Positions 44,930 to 52,825 of a stretch of DNA of 64,000 bases are shown here, piece after piece. The first letter of the stretch is position 1, and each line of letters begins with the position of its first letter. This DNA is from JAWKUK01 sp041398605. GTDB lineage: Bacteria; Planctomycetota; UBA1135; GCA-002686595. Under the pieces are notes generated by a model. That model did not search any database. It was not told the origin of the DNA and was given only the letters and a program-made list of their open reading frames with translations. The DNA lies in contig JAWKUK010000028.1 of NCBI GenBank assembly GCA_041398605.1, positions 29,296 through 93,295 on the forward strand, given 5' to 3'. The position numbers were made by a program, and so were the translations under genes.

Positions 44930-45335
44930 CGGGTCAGCGTTGGCTCCGAGCGCCGAGCGGCCGGATCGCGCAGCGCTCGCAGCGCATGCAGCGCATGCAG
45001 CGCTCGCCGCAGCCCGCGGCGGGCCGCTGTCCGCGCACCTGACACCTCAGCGCGACCGACCGTCGGCGACCGAAACTCGGGACAAAAAGAGACCCCCAGG
45101 TCCGGGGGAAATCCGTTCCTGGGGGCTGGGCTCATGACCGGAGAGATCGGGTCGCCTGCCAAGAAAACCCGAATTGGCCAGAGCCCTCTCAAGAGGAGGA
45201 TCGACGCGCCGCAGTCCTTGCTCGCCTTGAATTCACTGCGCCGCGTCGGGCCGAAGTGTAGGCTGCGAATTCGTCGGGCGCGAGTCCTCGGTTTGAGAAA
45301 CTGCGCGGACCGACGCTGCCCCACGGCCACGCGCC
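44930..45335. other. Intergenic, 406 bp, with possible structured RNA on the minus strand
   Basis: Lies between two divergent genes. Frames here give no convincing protein. On the minus strand several hairpins (a CGGGT/ACCCG stem near 45145-45172, a CCTCT/AGAGG stem near 45185-45197) precede a good intrinsic terminator at 45082-45125. This suits a short untranslated RNA or an attenuated leader of the YdcF-like gene. No known riboswitch class is recognised. Confidence 0.4.
45082..45125 (-). terminator. Intrinsic terminator on the minus strand
   Basis: Read on the minus strand, CCCCCAGG, a 17-base loop and CCTGGGGG are followed at once by TCTCTTTTTG. An eight-bp G/C-rich stem plus T-run is the standard rho-independent signal and is rare in this GC-rich window. 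No protein gene ends just upstream of it, so it terminates either a small RNA or a regulated leader transcript. Confidence 0.65.
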
Positions 45336-46106
45336 ATGCGCCCGCGATCAGGACATCCCAGAGACACCGACGTGACGCGTGATGTCATGCGCGGAGACGA
45401 GCGCGCGATCGTCTCGGCACGCTGGGGTGCGACGGCTAAGGGAATGCACTACGCGCAGGGGCGCTTCGCCAACGATCGCCGGCGCAGGCGCGATGCGCGG
45501 CTCGTAGCGCGCTTGATGACGCGGGCAGGCCTCGACGCTGTACCGGCGCAGCTCGTGCTCGATGCCCCTTGCGGCACGGGGCGGCTCTCCGGGGCGCTGC
45601 GCCGCTTCGGAGCGCGCGTTGTGGCCCTCGACGTCTCGTGGGCGATGCTCACCGCGGACCGTGCGGCGTTCGGCGCGAGCGAAGGCCACGCGAGGCCACA
45701 GACGGCCCTTGCGGCGGTCACACGTGAGGTCGCGCGGGTCCAGGCGAGCGGCTTCGCGCTGCCGTTCCGTGACCGGGCCTTCGACGCGGTCGTCGCGTGT
45801 CGCTTGCTGCACCACTTTGCCTCAACGGAGGATCGACGCGCCCTCCTCGGAGAATTCGCGCGGGTCTCGTCGCGGTGGGTCATCGCTTCGTACTGGGACG
45901 CAGCGTCCTGGCACGCGTGGCGCCGCCGCGCGCCTGGCCCGCTGCGCCGCAAGGGACACGACCCTCGGGTCGCGATCTCGCCGCGCGACCTGGCCGCCGA
46001 CCTGGCGCACGCGGGCCTCGTGCCGATCGCCCGCGCGCACTCGCTGCGCTTCGTCTCGCCCCAGGCATTTCTGCTGGCCGAAGTGTCGCCGCCCCCCGCG
46101 CGATGA
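45336..46106 (+). CDS. Class I SAM-dependent methyltransferase
   Basis: The 256-residue protein contains the Rossmann-type methyltransferase core: motif I LVLDAPCGTGRLSGAL (73-88), an acidic strand end in VVALDVSWAML, motif post-I region ALPFRDRAFDAVVACRLLHHF and the catalytic-region helix REFARVSSRWVIASYWD-like segment. The substrate is not evident. Its TGA overlaps the ATG of the following WaaP-like kinase gene (ATGA), so the pair is coupled, and an envelope-glycolipid substrate is a reasonable inference. The ATG at 45336 is used; a second in-frame ATG 17 codons later (MRGDERAIV) would also leave the domain intact. Confidence 0.85.
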   Translation: MRPRSGHPRDTDVTRDVMRGDERAIVSARWGATAKGMHYAQGRFANDRRRRRDARLVARLMTRAGLDAVPAQLVLDAPCGTGRLSGALRRFGARVVALDVSWAMLTADRAAFGASEGHARPQTALAAVTREVARVQASGFALPFRDRAFDAVVACRLLHHFASTEDRRALLGEFARVSSRWVIASYWDAASWHAWRRRAPGPLRRKGHDPRVAISPRDLAADLAHAGLVPIARAHSLRFVSPQAFLLAEVSPPPAR

Positions 46107-47008
46107 GCCCGAGCGCGGAGTCCGAGCGCTGCGCCGGCGGAAGGCTGACGCTGCGTGTCGCGGGCGACGTCTCGAGGGCGGCCGCGCGCGACGCTGCGCG
46201 CGAGCTCGCCGAGCGCGGGGGTCGAGCGGCAGGGCCGATCACGCTGGCCGATGGCACGGACGCATGGTGGAAAGGCGCCGCGCTCTCGCGCTCGGGCGCG
46301 CGGCGCCACGGCCTCGCGCGGCTCCGCGGGCGCCCGGCGCCGCGCCTCGCCGAGTTCGCGCACCTCGCGTGGCTCGACGCGCGTCTCTTCCGCGTGCCGC
46401 GGCCGCTCTTCGCCGCGGCGCTGACGCGTCGCGGGAGCCTCTTGCACCAGTGCCTCGCCACCGAGCGGCTCGCCGAGGCCGCGCCCTTCGAGGTCGCGCA
46501 TGCGCGCTGCGACGGCGAGGGCGCGCTCGCCCTCGCCAGCGAATTTGGGCGCGAGCTCGGGCGCATGCACGCGCTCGGGTTCCTGCACGCGGATGTCTAC
46601 GCCCGCAACGTGCTCGTCACTCCCCCGCGGCCCGAGCGTTCCGATACCCGCCGCCTCGTCTGGATCGATTGTTGGGCGGGGGGCCCAGGTCACCGCGACC
46701 ACCCGCTCGCGCTCGGGAAGCCCCTCGCGCGCGACCTCGGGACGTGGTTCGCGGCGGCGCCTCTGTTCTGGTCGGACGCGGAAGCGCGCGCGGCGCTGGA
46801 GGCCTACTTCGGCGCGCGGCGCGTGAACGGTCGCCCCGTCCTAGCGCCTCGCCGCTGCCTGTCGGCGGTCGTGCGCGAACGACGACGCGAGCTGAGTCGG
46901 CTCGAGCGCGATCCCGCTCGACTGCGCGGCGCGCCGTTCCCGCCCGCGGGGTGGGAGCCACCGTCGGGGTCCTTCCCCAGCCACGACACGGGCGCGGCGA
47001 CAGGCTGA
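46103..47008 (+). CDS. WaaP/KdkA-like lipopolysaccharide kinase
   Basis: The 301-residue protein has an N-terminal lobe with WWKGAALSRSGARRHGLARL, the catalytic loop LGFLHADVYARNVLV (His162, Asp164, Asn169) and a metal-binding WIDCW (Asp189), as in Kdo and heptose kinases of the eukaryotic-kinase-like superfamily. These enzymes phosphorylate inner-core LPS sugars using ATP on the cytoplasmic side. It is a distant relative of the N-terminal half of the fusion at 34572-37001, so the window encodes two such kinases. The C-terminus is proline and serine rich. Translationally coupled to the methyltransferase gene. Target sugar unknown. Confidence 0.8.
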   Translation: MSPSAESERCAGGRLTLRVAGDVSRAAARDAARELAERGGRAAGPITLADGTDAWWKGAALSRSGARRHGLARLRGRPAPRLAEFAHLAWLDARLFRVPRPLFAAALTRRGSLLHQCLATERLAEAAPFEVAHARCDGEGALALASEFGRELGRMHALGFLHADVYARNVLVTPPRPERSDTRRLVWIDCWAGGPGHRDHPLALGKPLARDLGTWFAAAPLFWSDAEARAALEAYFGARRVNGRPVLAPRRCLSAVVRERRRELSRLERDPARLRGAPFPPAGWEPPSGSFPSHDTGAATG

Positions 47009-47024
47009 CGGCGAGGTCAACGCG

Positions 47025-47043
47025 GCCGGCATGTCCAGCCGGC
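47025..47043. terminator. Short GC hairpin between convergent genes
   Basis: GCCGGC, a seven-base loop and GCCGGC form a hairpin in the 35-bp gap between converging genes. There is no T-run, so if it ends transcription it is a weak bidirectional signal. Confidence 0.3.
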
Positions 47044-48054
47044 TCAATGCGCTCCGAGGGCGGCGCGGGCGGCCGCGACCAAGGCCTCGGACGAAGCTGG
47101 CCCGACGAGCTGAGCGCGGCGCACCGAGGTGCCCTCGAGCGCGGCCTCGAACCCCGCGAGGACCTCGGTGACGGTCGGCGTCACGCCGCCCTCGGGGGCC
47201 ACGAGGAGCACGACGGCGTGCCCGCCGTGGATCGCGGCGCGGCGCTCGAGCTCGAACGCGACCTGCGCGAGGGTCAGCGCGAGCTCTGGGACCGAGGCCG
47301 GGTGCTCCGCGAGCCAGCGCTCCTGGGCGTCACGCGCGCGCGCTGTGGCGCCCGCCGCCCCCACCACGCTCGCGTCGCGCGCAGCGCCGAGCTCCGCGAT
47401 GAGCGAGTCGATCGCACCCTCGGGCTGCAAGCGCCCCATCACGCGCCGCCACACATCGGTCTCCGCGAGGTCATCCGCGAGGTTCCAGACGCTGACGACC
47501 AGGCCACAGCGGCGCCGACACGCGCGCTCGAGGAGCCCGAGGTGTCCGATGGGCGACTGGCCCTGGGCTCCGGCGGGCACGACGTCCATGCCAAACTCAG
47601 CCGCGAGGGCCGGCGCCAGCCCGCCGACGTCAGCGAGCGCGCCCGAGTCATCGTGCACGAGCAGCAGCACGGGCCGCGGCGGCTCCTGACCGGCGACCGC
47701 CCGCTCTGGGGGGGCCTCGAGCAACCCGAGCGTCGCGGTCGCGACCGGGCCGCAGACGTCGTCCACGGTCAAGGACGGGTCGTCGACGAGGCCGGGGAAG
47801 ACGAGCTCGAGCGCGCGCGCGCCCAGCTCGACGGTCACGAGCGGCGGCAGCGCGCCGCCGAGCGCGGGCAGCGCAGGCTTGGGGGGCTCGGCGCGCAGGT
47901 CGAGGTACTCCTCGAGGGTGCGCGCGTCAGCCGCGCGCGCGGCGCGTTCACGGGGTGAAGGCGTGAAGAGCAAGGCTGCGAGCCCTGCGACGACGAGCGC
48001 GCCGCACCAAAGCGGCAGGCGCGCGACGCCTGTGCTGTTCGTGACCTCGCCCAC
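47044..48054 (-). CDS. Membrane-anchored protein in a sigma-factor operon, possibly a degenerate SGNH fold
   Basis: The 336-residue product has one N-terminal helix (about 14-32, WCGALVVAGLAALLF) and a large extracytoplasmic domain. The run LLLVHDDSGALADVGGLAPALAAE, VVPAGAQGQSPIGHL and GLVVSVWNLADDL has the spacing of AlgX/DHHW-type SGNH proteins (a D-S block, an A-x-x-G block, then an N/D block), but the C-terminal D-x-x-H is not obvious, so activity is doubtful. It is third in an operon after an ECF sigma factor and a FecR-like membrane protein; the gap to the latter is four bases. It may be the effector or sensor of that system. Function unknown. Confidence 0.65.
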   Translation of the reverse strand: MGEVTNSTGVARLPLWCGALVVAGLAALLFTPSPRERAARAADARTLEEYLDLRAEPPKPALPALGGALPPLVTVELGARALELVFPGLVDDPSLTVDDVCGPVATATLGLLEAPPERAVAGQEPPRPVLLLVHDDSGALADVGGLAPALAAEFGMDVVPAGAQGQSPIGHLGLLERACRRRCGLVVSVWNLADDLAETDVWRRVMGRLQPEGAIDSLIAELGAARDASVVGAAGATARARDAQERWLAEHPASVPELALTLAQVAFELERRAAIHGGHAVVLLVAPEGGVTPTVTEVLAGFEAALEGTSVRRAQLVGPASSEALVAAARAALGAH

Positions 48055-48058
48055 GCCG

Positions 48059-49201
48059 TCACGAGCTCCAGATCGTGCGCAGGCCCACGAGGGGGCCGCT
48101 GTGGTCCGGAACCAGCTCGAGGTCGAGGGCGCGACCTTCCTTGAAGGTCACACGGGTGCGCCCAGCGAGGACGGCGCCATCCCCGACACCAGCGACGAGC
48201 GAGCGCGTCGCGACCTCGCCTTCGAGGCAGCACACGCAGGTGTACCCAACGCCGCAATCGATACCGAACACCGTCCCCACCACGCGCGCCTCGAGCTCGG
48301 GCGTCGCGACGGTGAGGCCGCGGTCCGCCGCCCGCGCGCGAAAGCCAGGGCCGGTCGCGATGCGGAGCGAGCCGTGCTCGACCAGCAGGGCGATGTCCCC
48401 GTCTGCGCTCGGCGCGGGCAGCCACGCGGACGAGTGCTCCCCGAGCTCCAGGACGACGTCGTCACCCAGCGCGACGCGCAGGGCGCTCGCGCCAGTCTCG
48501 ACCCGGGCGCCGCGCGCGAGGCGCTCGCCCAGCTCTTGGACATCCGTCACGGCAGCGCCGTCGACCATGACCGCTGCGGGCAGCGGGCCGCTCGCGACCG
48601 TCGTCCCGCTGCCGCCGAGGGCGCGCCACTGTGCGGCGCTGGGCGCGTCACGTTGGAAGACGACGAAGAGGACGGCCGCCGCGACGGCCAACGCTGCGCC
48701 GACCCGACCCCATGCCCGAGCGCGCTGCCGCCGCGCGGGCGTCGGGCGGGCCCCGTCGCGGTCACGGGCGTCCGAAGCGCCCCGCGCGCTCGCCGAGCGC
48801 GCGTGGCGCGCGCCGCCGGCAGGGCGCCCGCCGCGGCGGCCGGGCGCGGGCACGTCCGAGGCGAGGGCGCTCCCCGCCGGGGGCCCCGCAGCGGATGCGG
48901 CGTCCGGCTGGGACGCTGGCGCCGCTGCTGTCAGGAACGCGGCGCGCAGCTCCGCCCGGAACGCGGGCCGCGCGTCGGGCACGGTGTGCGCTTCGAGCGC
49001 CCGCGCGACGACCCCGGTCGGCGCGCCGTCCCCTTCGAAGCGCCCAGCGACGAACGATGCGCGCAGGGCCGCGCGGAACGAAGGGCGCGCAGGCGCGAGC
49101 CCCTGCTGCTCGAGCGCCCCCGCGAGCTCGGCCTCGAGCGCCGCCAGCGCGTCGTCGCCATCGGGGTCACCGGGCGTGATCGGGTCAGACGCATGGTTCA
49201 A
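48059..49201 (-). CDS. FecR-domain membrane protein, probable anti-sigma factor or sigma regulator
   Basis: The 380-residue protein has a cytoplasmic N-terminal region (1-160), one helix (163-183, AWGRVGAALAVAAAVLFVVF) and a periplasmic FecR-like domain: GERLARGARVETGASALRVALGDDVVLELG, LLVEHGSLRIATGPG and ATPELEARVVGTVFGID, then a cysteine-rich TCVCCLEGEV strand. The N-terminal part carries a duplicated motif (PSFRAALRASF at 40-50 and PAFRAELRAAF at 79-89), perhaps the sigma-binding region. It follows the ECF sigma gene by 21 bases and would hold that factor inactive until a periplasmic signal arrives. No zinc-binding anti-sigma signature is present. The role is inferred from operon position. 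Confidence 0.8.
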   Translation of the reverse strand: MNHASDPITPGDPDGDDALAALEAELAGALEQQGLAPARPSFRAALRASFVAGRFEGDGAPTGVVARALEAHTVPDARPAFRAELRAAFLTAAAPASQPDAASAAGPPAGSALASDVPAPGRRGGRPAGGARHARSASARGASDARDRDGARPTPARRQRARAWGRVGAALAVAAAVLFVVFQRDAPSAAQWRALGGSGTTVASGPLPAAVMVDGAAVTDVQELGERLARGARVETGASALRVALGDDVVLELGEHSSAWLPAPSADGDIALLVEHGSLRIATGPGFRARAADRGLTVATPELEARVVGTVFGIDCGVGYTCVCCLEGEVATRSLVAGVGDGAVLAGRTRVTFKEGRALDLELVPDHSGPLVGLRTIWSS

Positions 49202-49222
49202 AATGAGGTCCTCCGTGAGCGA

Positions 49223-49855
49223 CTACGTACGACTCGCGTCTGTGGGACCATGCACGCCGGATTCCCCGCTCGCGGCCCCGCCGAGCTCCTTGCGGAGCTC
49301 TTGCAGCGCGCGCGAATAGCGCTTGCGCACCGCCGTCTCGTTGCGATCCACGATGGCGCCGATCGCCTCGAACGAGAGCCCCTCGTAATACCGCAGGACG
49401 AGCGTCTGGCGCAGCAGATCAGGCAGCCCCTCGATCGCGCGCGCGACCTGCGACGCGAGCTCGCTGGACTCGAGACCGTCGAGCGCGGAGCGCTCCCCGG
49501 CGACCAGCGCCGGGTCGTCGAGGCCGTCCTCCTGGCCGAGGCTCTGGTGATCGCTCTGGTTGCGGCGGCTGCGCCATAGGTCCCGCACCTTGTTCGTGGC
49601 GATGGTGAACACCCAGGGCGCCAAGGGCCGCTCCGGGTCATAGCTGTCGAGCGCCCGGTGGACGTGCAGAAACACGTCCTGGGTCAGGTCCTCGGCCAGG
49701 TGCTCTTCGCGCACGAGGCGCCGGATGTACCCGTGAATGCGCTCGAAGTACGCGTCGAAGAACGCCGCCAACGCGGCCTGGTCCCGCCGCACGAGAGCCT
49801 CGCGGACGGGGCGCTCGAGCTCGGGGGCTTCGGGACGGGCGCGCGATGAGGACAA
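49223..49855 (-). CDS. ECF-type RNA polymerase sigma factor
   Basis: The 210-residue protein has sigma region 2 (AFFDAYFERIHGYIRRLVREEHLAEDLTQDVFL and PWVFTIATNKVRDLWRSRR) and region 4 (GLPDLLRQTLVLRYYEGLSFEAIGAIVDRNETAVRKRYSRALQELR). It redirects RNA polymerase to a small regulon. It is the first gene of an operon with a FecR-like membrane protein and an anchored protein of unknown function. Its start lies 341 bases from the divergent DUF3352-like gene. It is distinct from the other two sigma factors in the window. Confidence 0.93.
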   Translation of the reverse strand: MSSSRARPEAPELERPVREALVRRDQAALAAFFDAYFERIHGYIRRLVREEHLAEDLTQDVFLHVHRALDSYDPERPLAPWVFTIATNKVRDLWRSRRNQSDHQSLGQEDGLDDPALVAGERSALDGLESSELASQVARAIEGLPDLLRQTLVLRYYEGLSFEAIGAIVDRNETAVRKRYSRALQELRKELGGAASGESGVHGPTDASRT

Positions 49856-50196
49856 GGGTCAGGCTCGCAGGGGGTCTGGGACGGGCGCTCCTGGCGCCGC
49901 GCCTGGCCGGGATGATACGCGGACGAGGGGCAGGGCCGGGCCTCCTGATGCCGAGACGAAAGTCCGAAGAAGAGATCCCTCGCCGGTGCGTACGCTCCTT
50001 GGCCCAAGCGGCCCTCCATCCGGTGGGTCACCCCGAATTGGCCGTGCTCGGGCCCCCTGTTTGGCCCAAGTTGGCCCCAACCAGCCCACACAGGCCCAAC
50101 TCGCCGGCCCAGCTCGCCGGCCCGCAGCGCCAGCCCAGCTCCCTGACCCACGAAAGCGCGCCTGGCGAACGACCGGCGCAGCTCCCCATTGAGACC
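49856..50196. other. Divergent intergenic region, 341 bp
   Basis: Should contain the promoters of the leftward sigma-factor operon and the rightward secreted-protein gene. The right half has short direct repeats (a 13-bp CTCGCCGGCCCAG-type unit twice near 50103-50130, and TTGGCCC units near 50060-50080). An open frame runs through it in phase with the downstream gene, but its Arg/Pro-rich translation precedes the signal peptide and looks non-coding. Confidence 0.45.
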
Positions 50197-52035
50197 ATGA
50201 TGTTGCACTTGCTCCCGGCGCTGCTCGCGCCCGCCACGTTCCACGCCCTCCCCCCGGTCCCGGCCCCCCAAGCCGACCCGACCGCCCACGCCCGCCCCAA
50301 CGCGGCGGACCCGGCACATGGGGCCGCCCAGGACCTCTTCCAGGTCCGCCTGGAGCGCATGGGCGAGCTGTGCCGCCACCCGAAGGACCAGGGCCTGGCC
50401 CGGGTCTTCGGCCTGCTGCAAGCCCGCCTCGCCGAGCTGCCGGGCGAGGTCCCCGGGGCGCCGCCGATCGACCCGGCCTGGATCGCGCTCGCGGGCGACC
50501 TGAGCGCCGCGGCGAAGTCCGTGCGCTTCGGCTTCAAGCCCGGCGCGGACATCAATGGCATGGAGCCGCCGTTCTACATGTCGCTGAGCGTTCACAACGA
50601 ATCGGAGGCCGCGGCGAGCGCGCTCGAAGGTCGCGTCCTCGCGGTGCTGCGCTCGCTCGGCGCGCCCGAGTTCGAGAGCGGGGCACAGGGCCTCATGGCG
50701 CTGCCCGGGACGCCCATGCCGGTGCACTTCGGCGCGACCGGCAGCGACCTGCGCCTCGACGTCGACGCGGCGGCTGGTGGCGACGCCGCCCCGCTCGCGC
50801 TCGGCGACGAGCTGCTCCCCAAAGGCGCGCGTGCGCTGCTGTCGATGCAGTTCGACTACGCGCCGCTCGTCGCCATGATGATGGAGCAGATCGAGCGCGA
50901 CGACCCGCGGGCGGCGCAGCTCATCGGCGGGATCGTCCAGCGCTTCGGGCTCGACGAGCTCAGCATTCACCTCGCGAGCGCCAGCGACGCCGAGCGCTCC
51001 TACGCTGTGACCCGGTTCCCCGGCTTCGCGGAGACGTTGCGCGCGAACGGGATGGCGGTCGACGGCACGCTGACCACCTCAGACTTCAGCATCGTGCCGC
51101 GGGACGCGACTTGGGCGGCGGTCTCCAAAGCCAACGTCGCGGGCATGTTCGAGGCGCTGCTGGGCCTCGCGCGCGACGCCATGGCGATGCAGGGCATGGA
51201 AGGTGACCCGGTCGAGATGATCGCGGGCATGACAGGCTTCAACCTCCGCGACGACTTCATCTCGATCCTGGGCGACACGTACGGCATGTACGCGTCGGAC
51301 ACGACGGGCGGCGGCGGCATGATGTCGACCGTGCTGTTCATGCAGGTCCGTGACGCCGAGCGTGCGATCGAGACGCGCGAGCGCCTGGACGAGATGCTCA
51401 ACGGCGTCGCCGCGCTGCAGATGCAGGGCTACATGCAAGTCCGCGCTTGGTCCGAGGACGGCGTCGACTATGCGACGATGATGTTCCCTGGCCTCCCCGT
51501 GCCCATGGAGCCCACGATCGCGATCACCGACCAGTGGATGTTCGTCGGCGCCTCGAGCGGGGCTGCGGTCGAGGCCGTGCGCCAAGCGCGGACGCCGGGC
51601 GCGCCGAACCTGCTCGACCACCCCGCGCTGCGCGCGCAGCTGCCCGGCGGGATCGCTGGCATCCAGTCGCTGAGCTTCCAGGACAGCGCGCGCTACGTGC
51701 GCGACGGCTACGGCAGCATGCGCATGGTCGCGTCGGCCCTCGCCAACGGCGTGCGCTCGCGCCTCGACGGCATGCGCGACGCTGGCCAGGTCCTGCCGCC
51801 GTTCCAAGAGCTCGTGCAGGGCGTGCAAGCGACGGTCACCGTCGGCCGCACCATGGGCAACGACTGGGTCATCGAGTCGCGGGCCGACGCCTCCATGGTC
51901 GTCAGTATGACAGCGCTCTGTGGCTGGCTGCAGTCGAACGGCGTCATGTTGGCGCTGCCGATGCTCGCGGGCGTCGGCGCCTCGCAGCAAGCGATCGCGA
52001 GGGACGTCCCGAGCGAGGTCTACACGGACTTCTGA
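50197..52035 (+). CDS. Secreted DUF3352-like protein
   Basis: The 612-residue product starts with a signal peptide (MMLHLLPALLAPATFHA). The mature part alternates amphipathic helices and strands in the manner of the large exported DUF3352-type proteins of planctomycetes: LARVFGLLQARLAELPGEV, IALAGDLSAAAKSVRFGF, DFSIVPRDATWAAVSKANVAGMFEALLGLARD, FNLRDDFISILGDTYGMY, TIAITDQWMFVGASSGAAVEAVRQ and SLSFQDSARYVRDGYGSM. No catalytic motif is seen. It is Met-rich in its middle third. Two adjacent ATGs (50197, 50200) precede the signal. Function of the family is unknown; location is probably periplasmic. Confidence 0.75.
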   Translation: MMLHLLPALLAPATFHALPPVPAPQADPTAHARPNAADPAHGAAQDLFQVRLERMGELCRHPKDQGLARVFGLLQARLAELPGEVPGAPPIDPAWIALAGDLSAAAKSVRFGFKPGADINGMEPPFYMSLSVHNESEAAASALEGRVLAVLRSLGAPEFESGAQGLMALPGTPMPVHFGATGSDLRLDVDAAAGGDAAPLALGDELLPKGARALLSMQFDYAPLVAMMMEQIERDDPRAAQLIGGIVQRFGLDELSIHLASASDAERSYAVTRFPGFAETLRANGMAVDGTLTTSDFSIVPRDATWAAVSKANVAGMFEALLGLARDAMAMQGMEGDPVEMIAGMTGFNLRDDFISILGDTYGMYASDTTGGGGMMSTVLFMQVRDAERAIETRERLDEMLNGVAALQMQGYMQVRAWSEDGVDYATMMFPGLPVPMEPTIAITDQWMFVGASSGAAVEAVRQARTPGAPNLLDHPALRAQLPGGIAGIQSLSFQDSARYVRDGYGSMRMVASALANGVRSRLDGMRDAGQVLPPFQELVQGVQATVTVGRTMGNDWVIESRADASMVVSMTALCGWLQSNGVMLALPMLAGVGASQQAIARDVPSEVYTDF

Positions 52036-52144
52036 GCGCCGAGGGGCGCGCGCGCCGGGTCGCTTCGTGCGCGCCCGGCCATGCGCGCTCCGTCACGCGC
52101 AAAGGGCCGCGCAAAGGGCCGCGCGCTGGCGTAAGCTCTCGCCC

Positions 52145-52822
52145 ATGCAGGAGCACCAGCGCGCGTTCGTCGACTTCATGCTCGAGGTCGGCGTCCTCAC
52201 CTTCGGCGACTTCACCACGAAGAGCGGCAGGAAGACGCCGTTCTTCGTGAACACCGGCCGCTACAGGACCGGGTCGCACCTCGATCGGCTCGGCCGCTTC
52301 TATGCGGAGACCATCGTCGCGCGCTTCGGGGACTCGTTCGACGTCCTGTTCGGCCCGGCCTACAAGGGCATCCCGCTCGTGGTCGCGACGGCGAGCGCGC
52401 TCGCGCGTGAATTCGGCCGCGACGTCGCGTTCTGCTTCGACCGCAAGGAAGCCAAGGACCACGGTGAGGGCGGCGTGATCGTCGGGCACAAGCTGCAGGA
52501 CGGCGACCGCGTCTTGATCGTCGAGGACGTGACGACGGCGGGCACCTCCGTCCGCGAGACGGTGCCGAAGCTGCGCGCCGCCGCGGACGTCGCGCTCGCG
52601 GGCCTCGTCGTCTCTGTCGACCGTCAAGAGCGCGGCCAGGGCCCCCGGACGGCGCTCGCAGAGCTGCAGGACGAGTTCGCGATGCCGACGTGCGCGATCG
52701 TGACGATCGACGAGGTCGTCGGGAGCTTGCGTGGCCGCGAGGTGAACGGTGTGCCCCTCCTCGACGCCGACTTGCTGGCGCGGATCGCTGCCTACCGCGC
52801 CGCTTACGGCGCGGAGCGCTGA
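52145..52822 (+). CDS. pyrE: Orotate phosphoribosyltransferase
   Basis: The 225-residue enzyme converts orotate and PRPP to orotidine 5'-phosphate in pyrimidine synthesis. The type I phosphoribosyltransferase fold is clear: TTKSGRKTPFFVNTGRY near the N-terminus, VLFGPAYKGIPLVVATASAL, the catalytic loop FDRKEAKDHGEGG with its Lys and His residues (99-110), and the PRPP-binding motif VLIVEDVTTAGTS (123-135). Length fits bacterial PyrE. The ATG at 52145 is chosen by alignment to the family start. A hypothetical membrane protein gene follows after three bases, so the two are likely co-transcribed; no other pyr gene is near. Confidence 0.96.
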   Translation: MQEHQRAFVDFMLEVGVLTFGDFTTKSGRKTPFFVNTGRYRTGSHLDRLGRFYAETIVARFGDSFDVLFGPAYKGIPLVVATASALAREFGRDVAFCFDRKEAKDHGEGGVIVGHKLQDGDRVLIVEDVTTAGTSVRETVPKLRAAADVALAGLVVSVDRQERGQGPRTALAELQDEFAMPTCAIVTIDEVVGSLRGREVNGVPLLDADLLARIAAYRAAYGAER

Positions 52823-52825
52823 GCG

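Noticed and set aside
49856..50196. N-terminal extension of the DUF3352-like protein
   Set aside because: The frame is open but would place over 100 Arg/Pro-rich residues before a good signal peptide.
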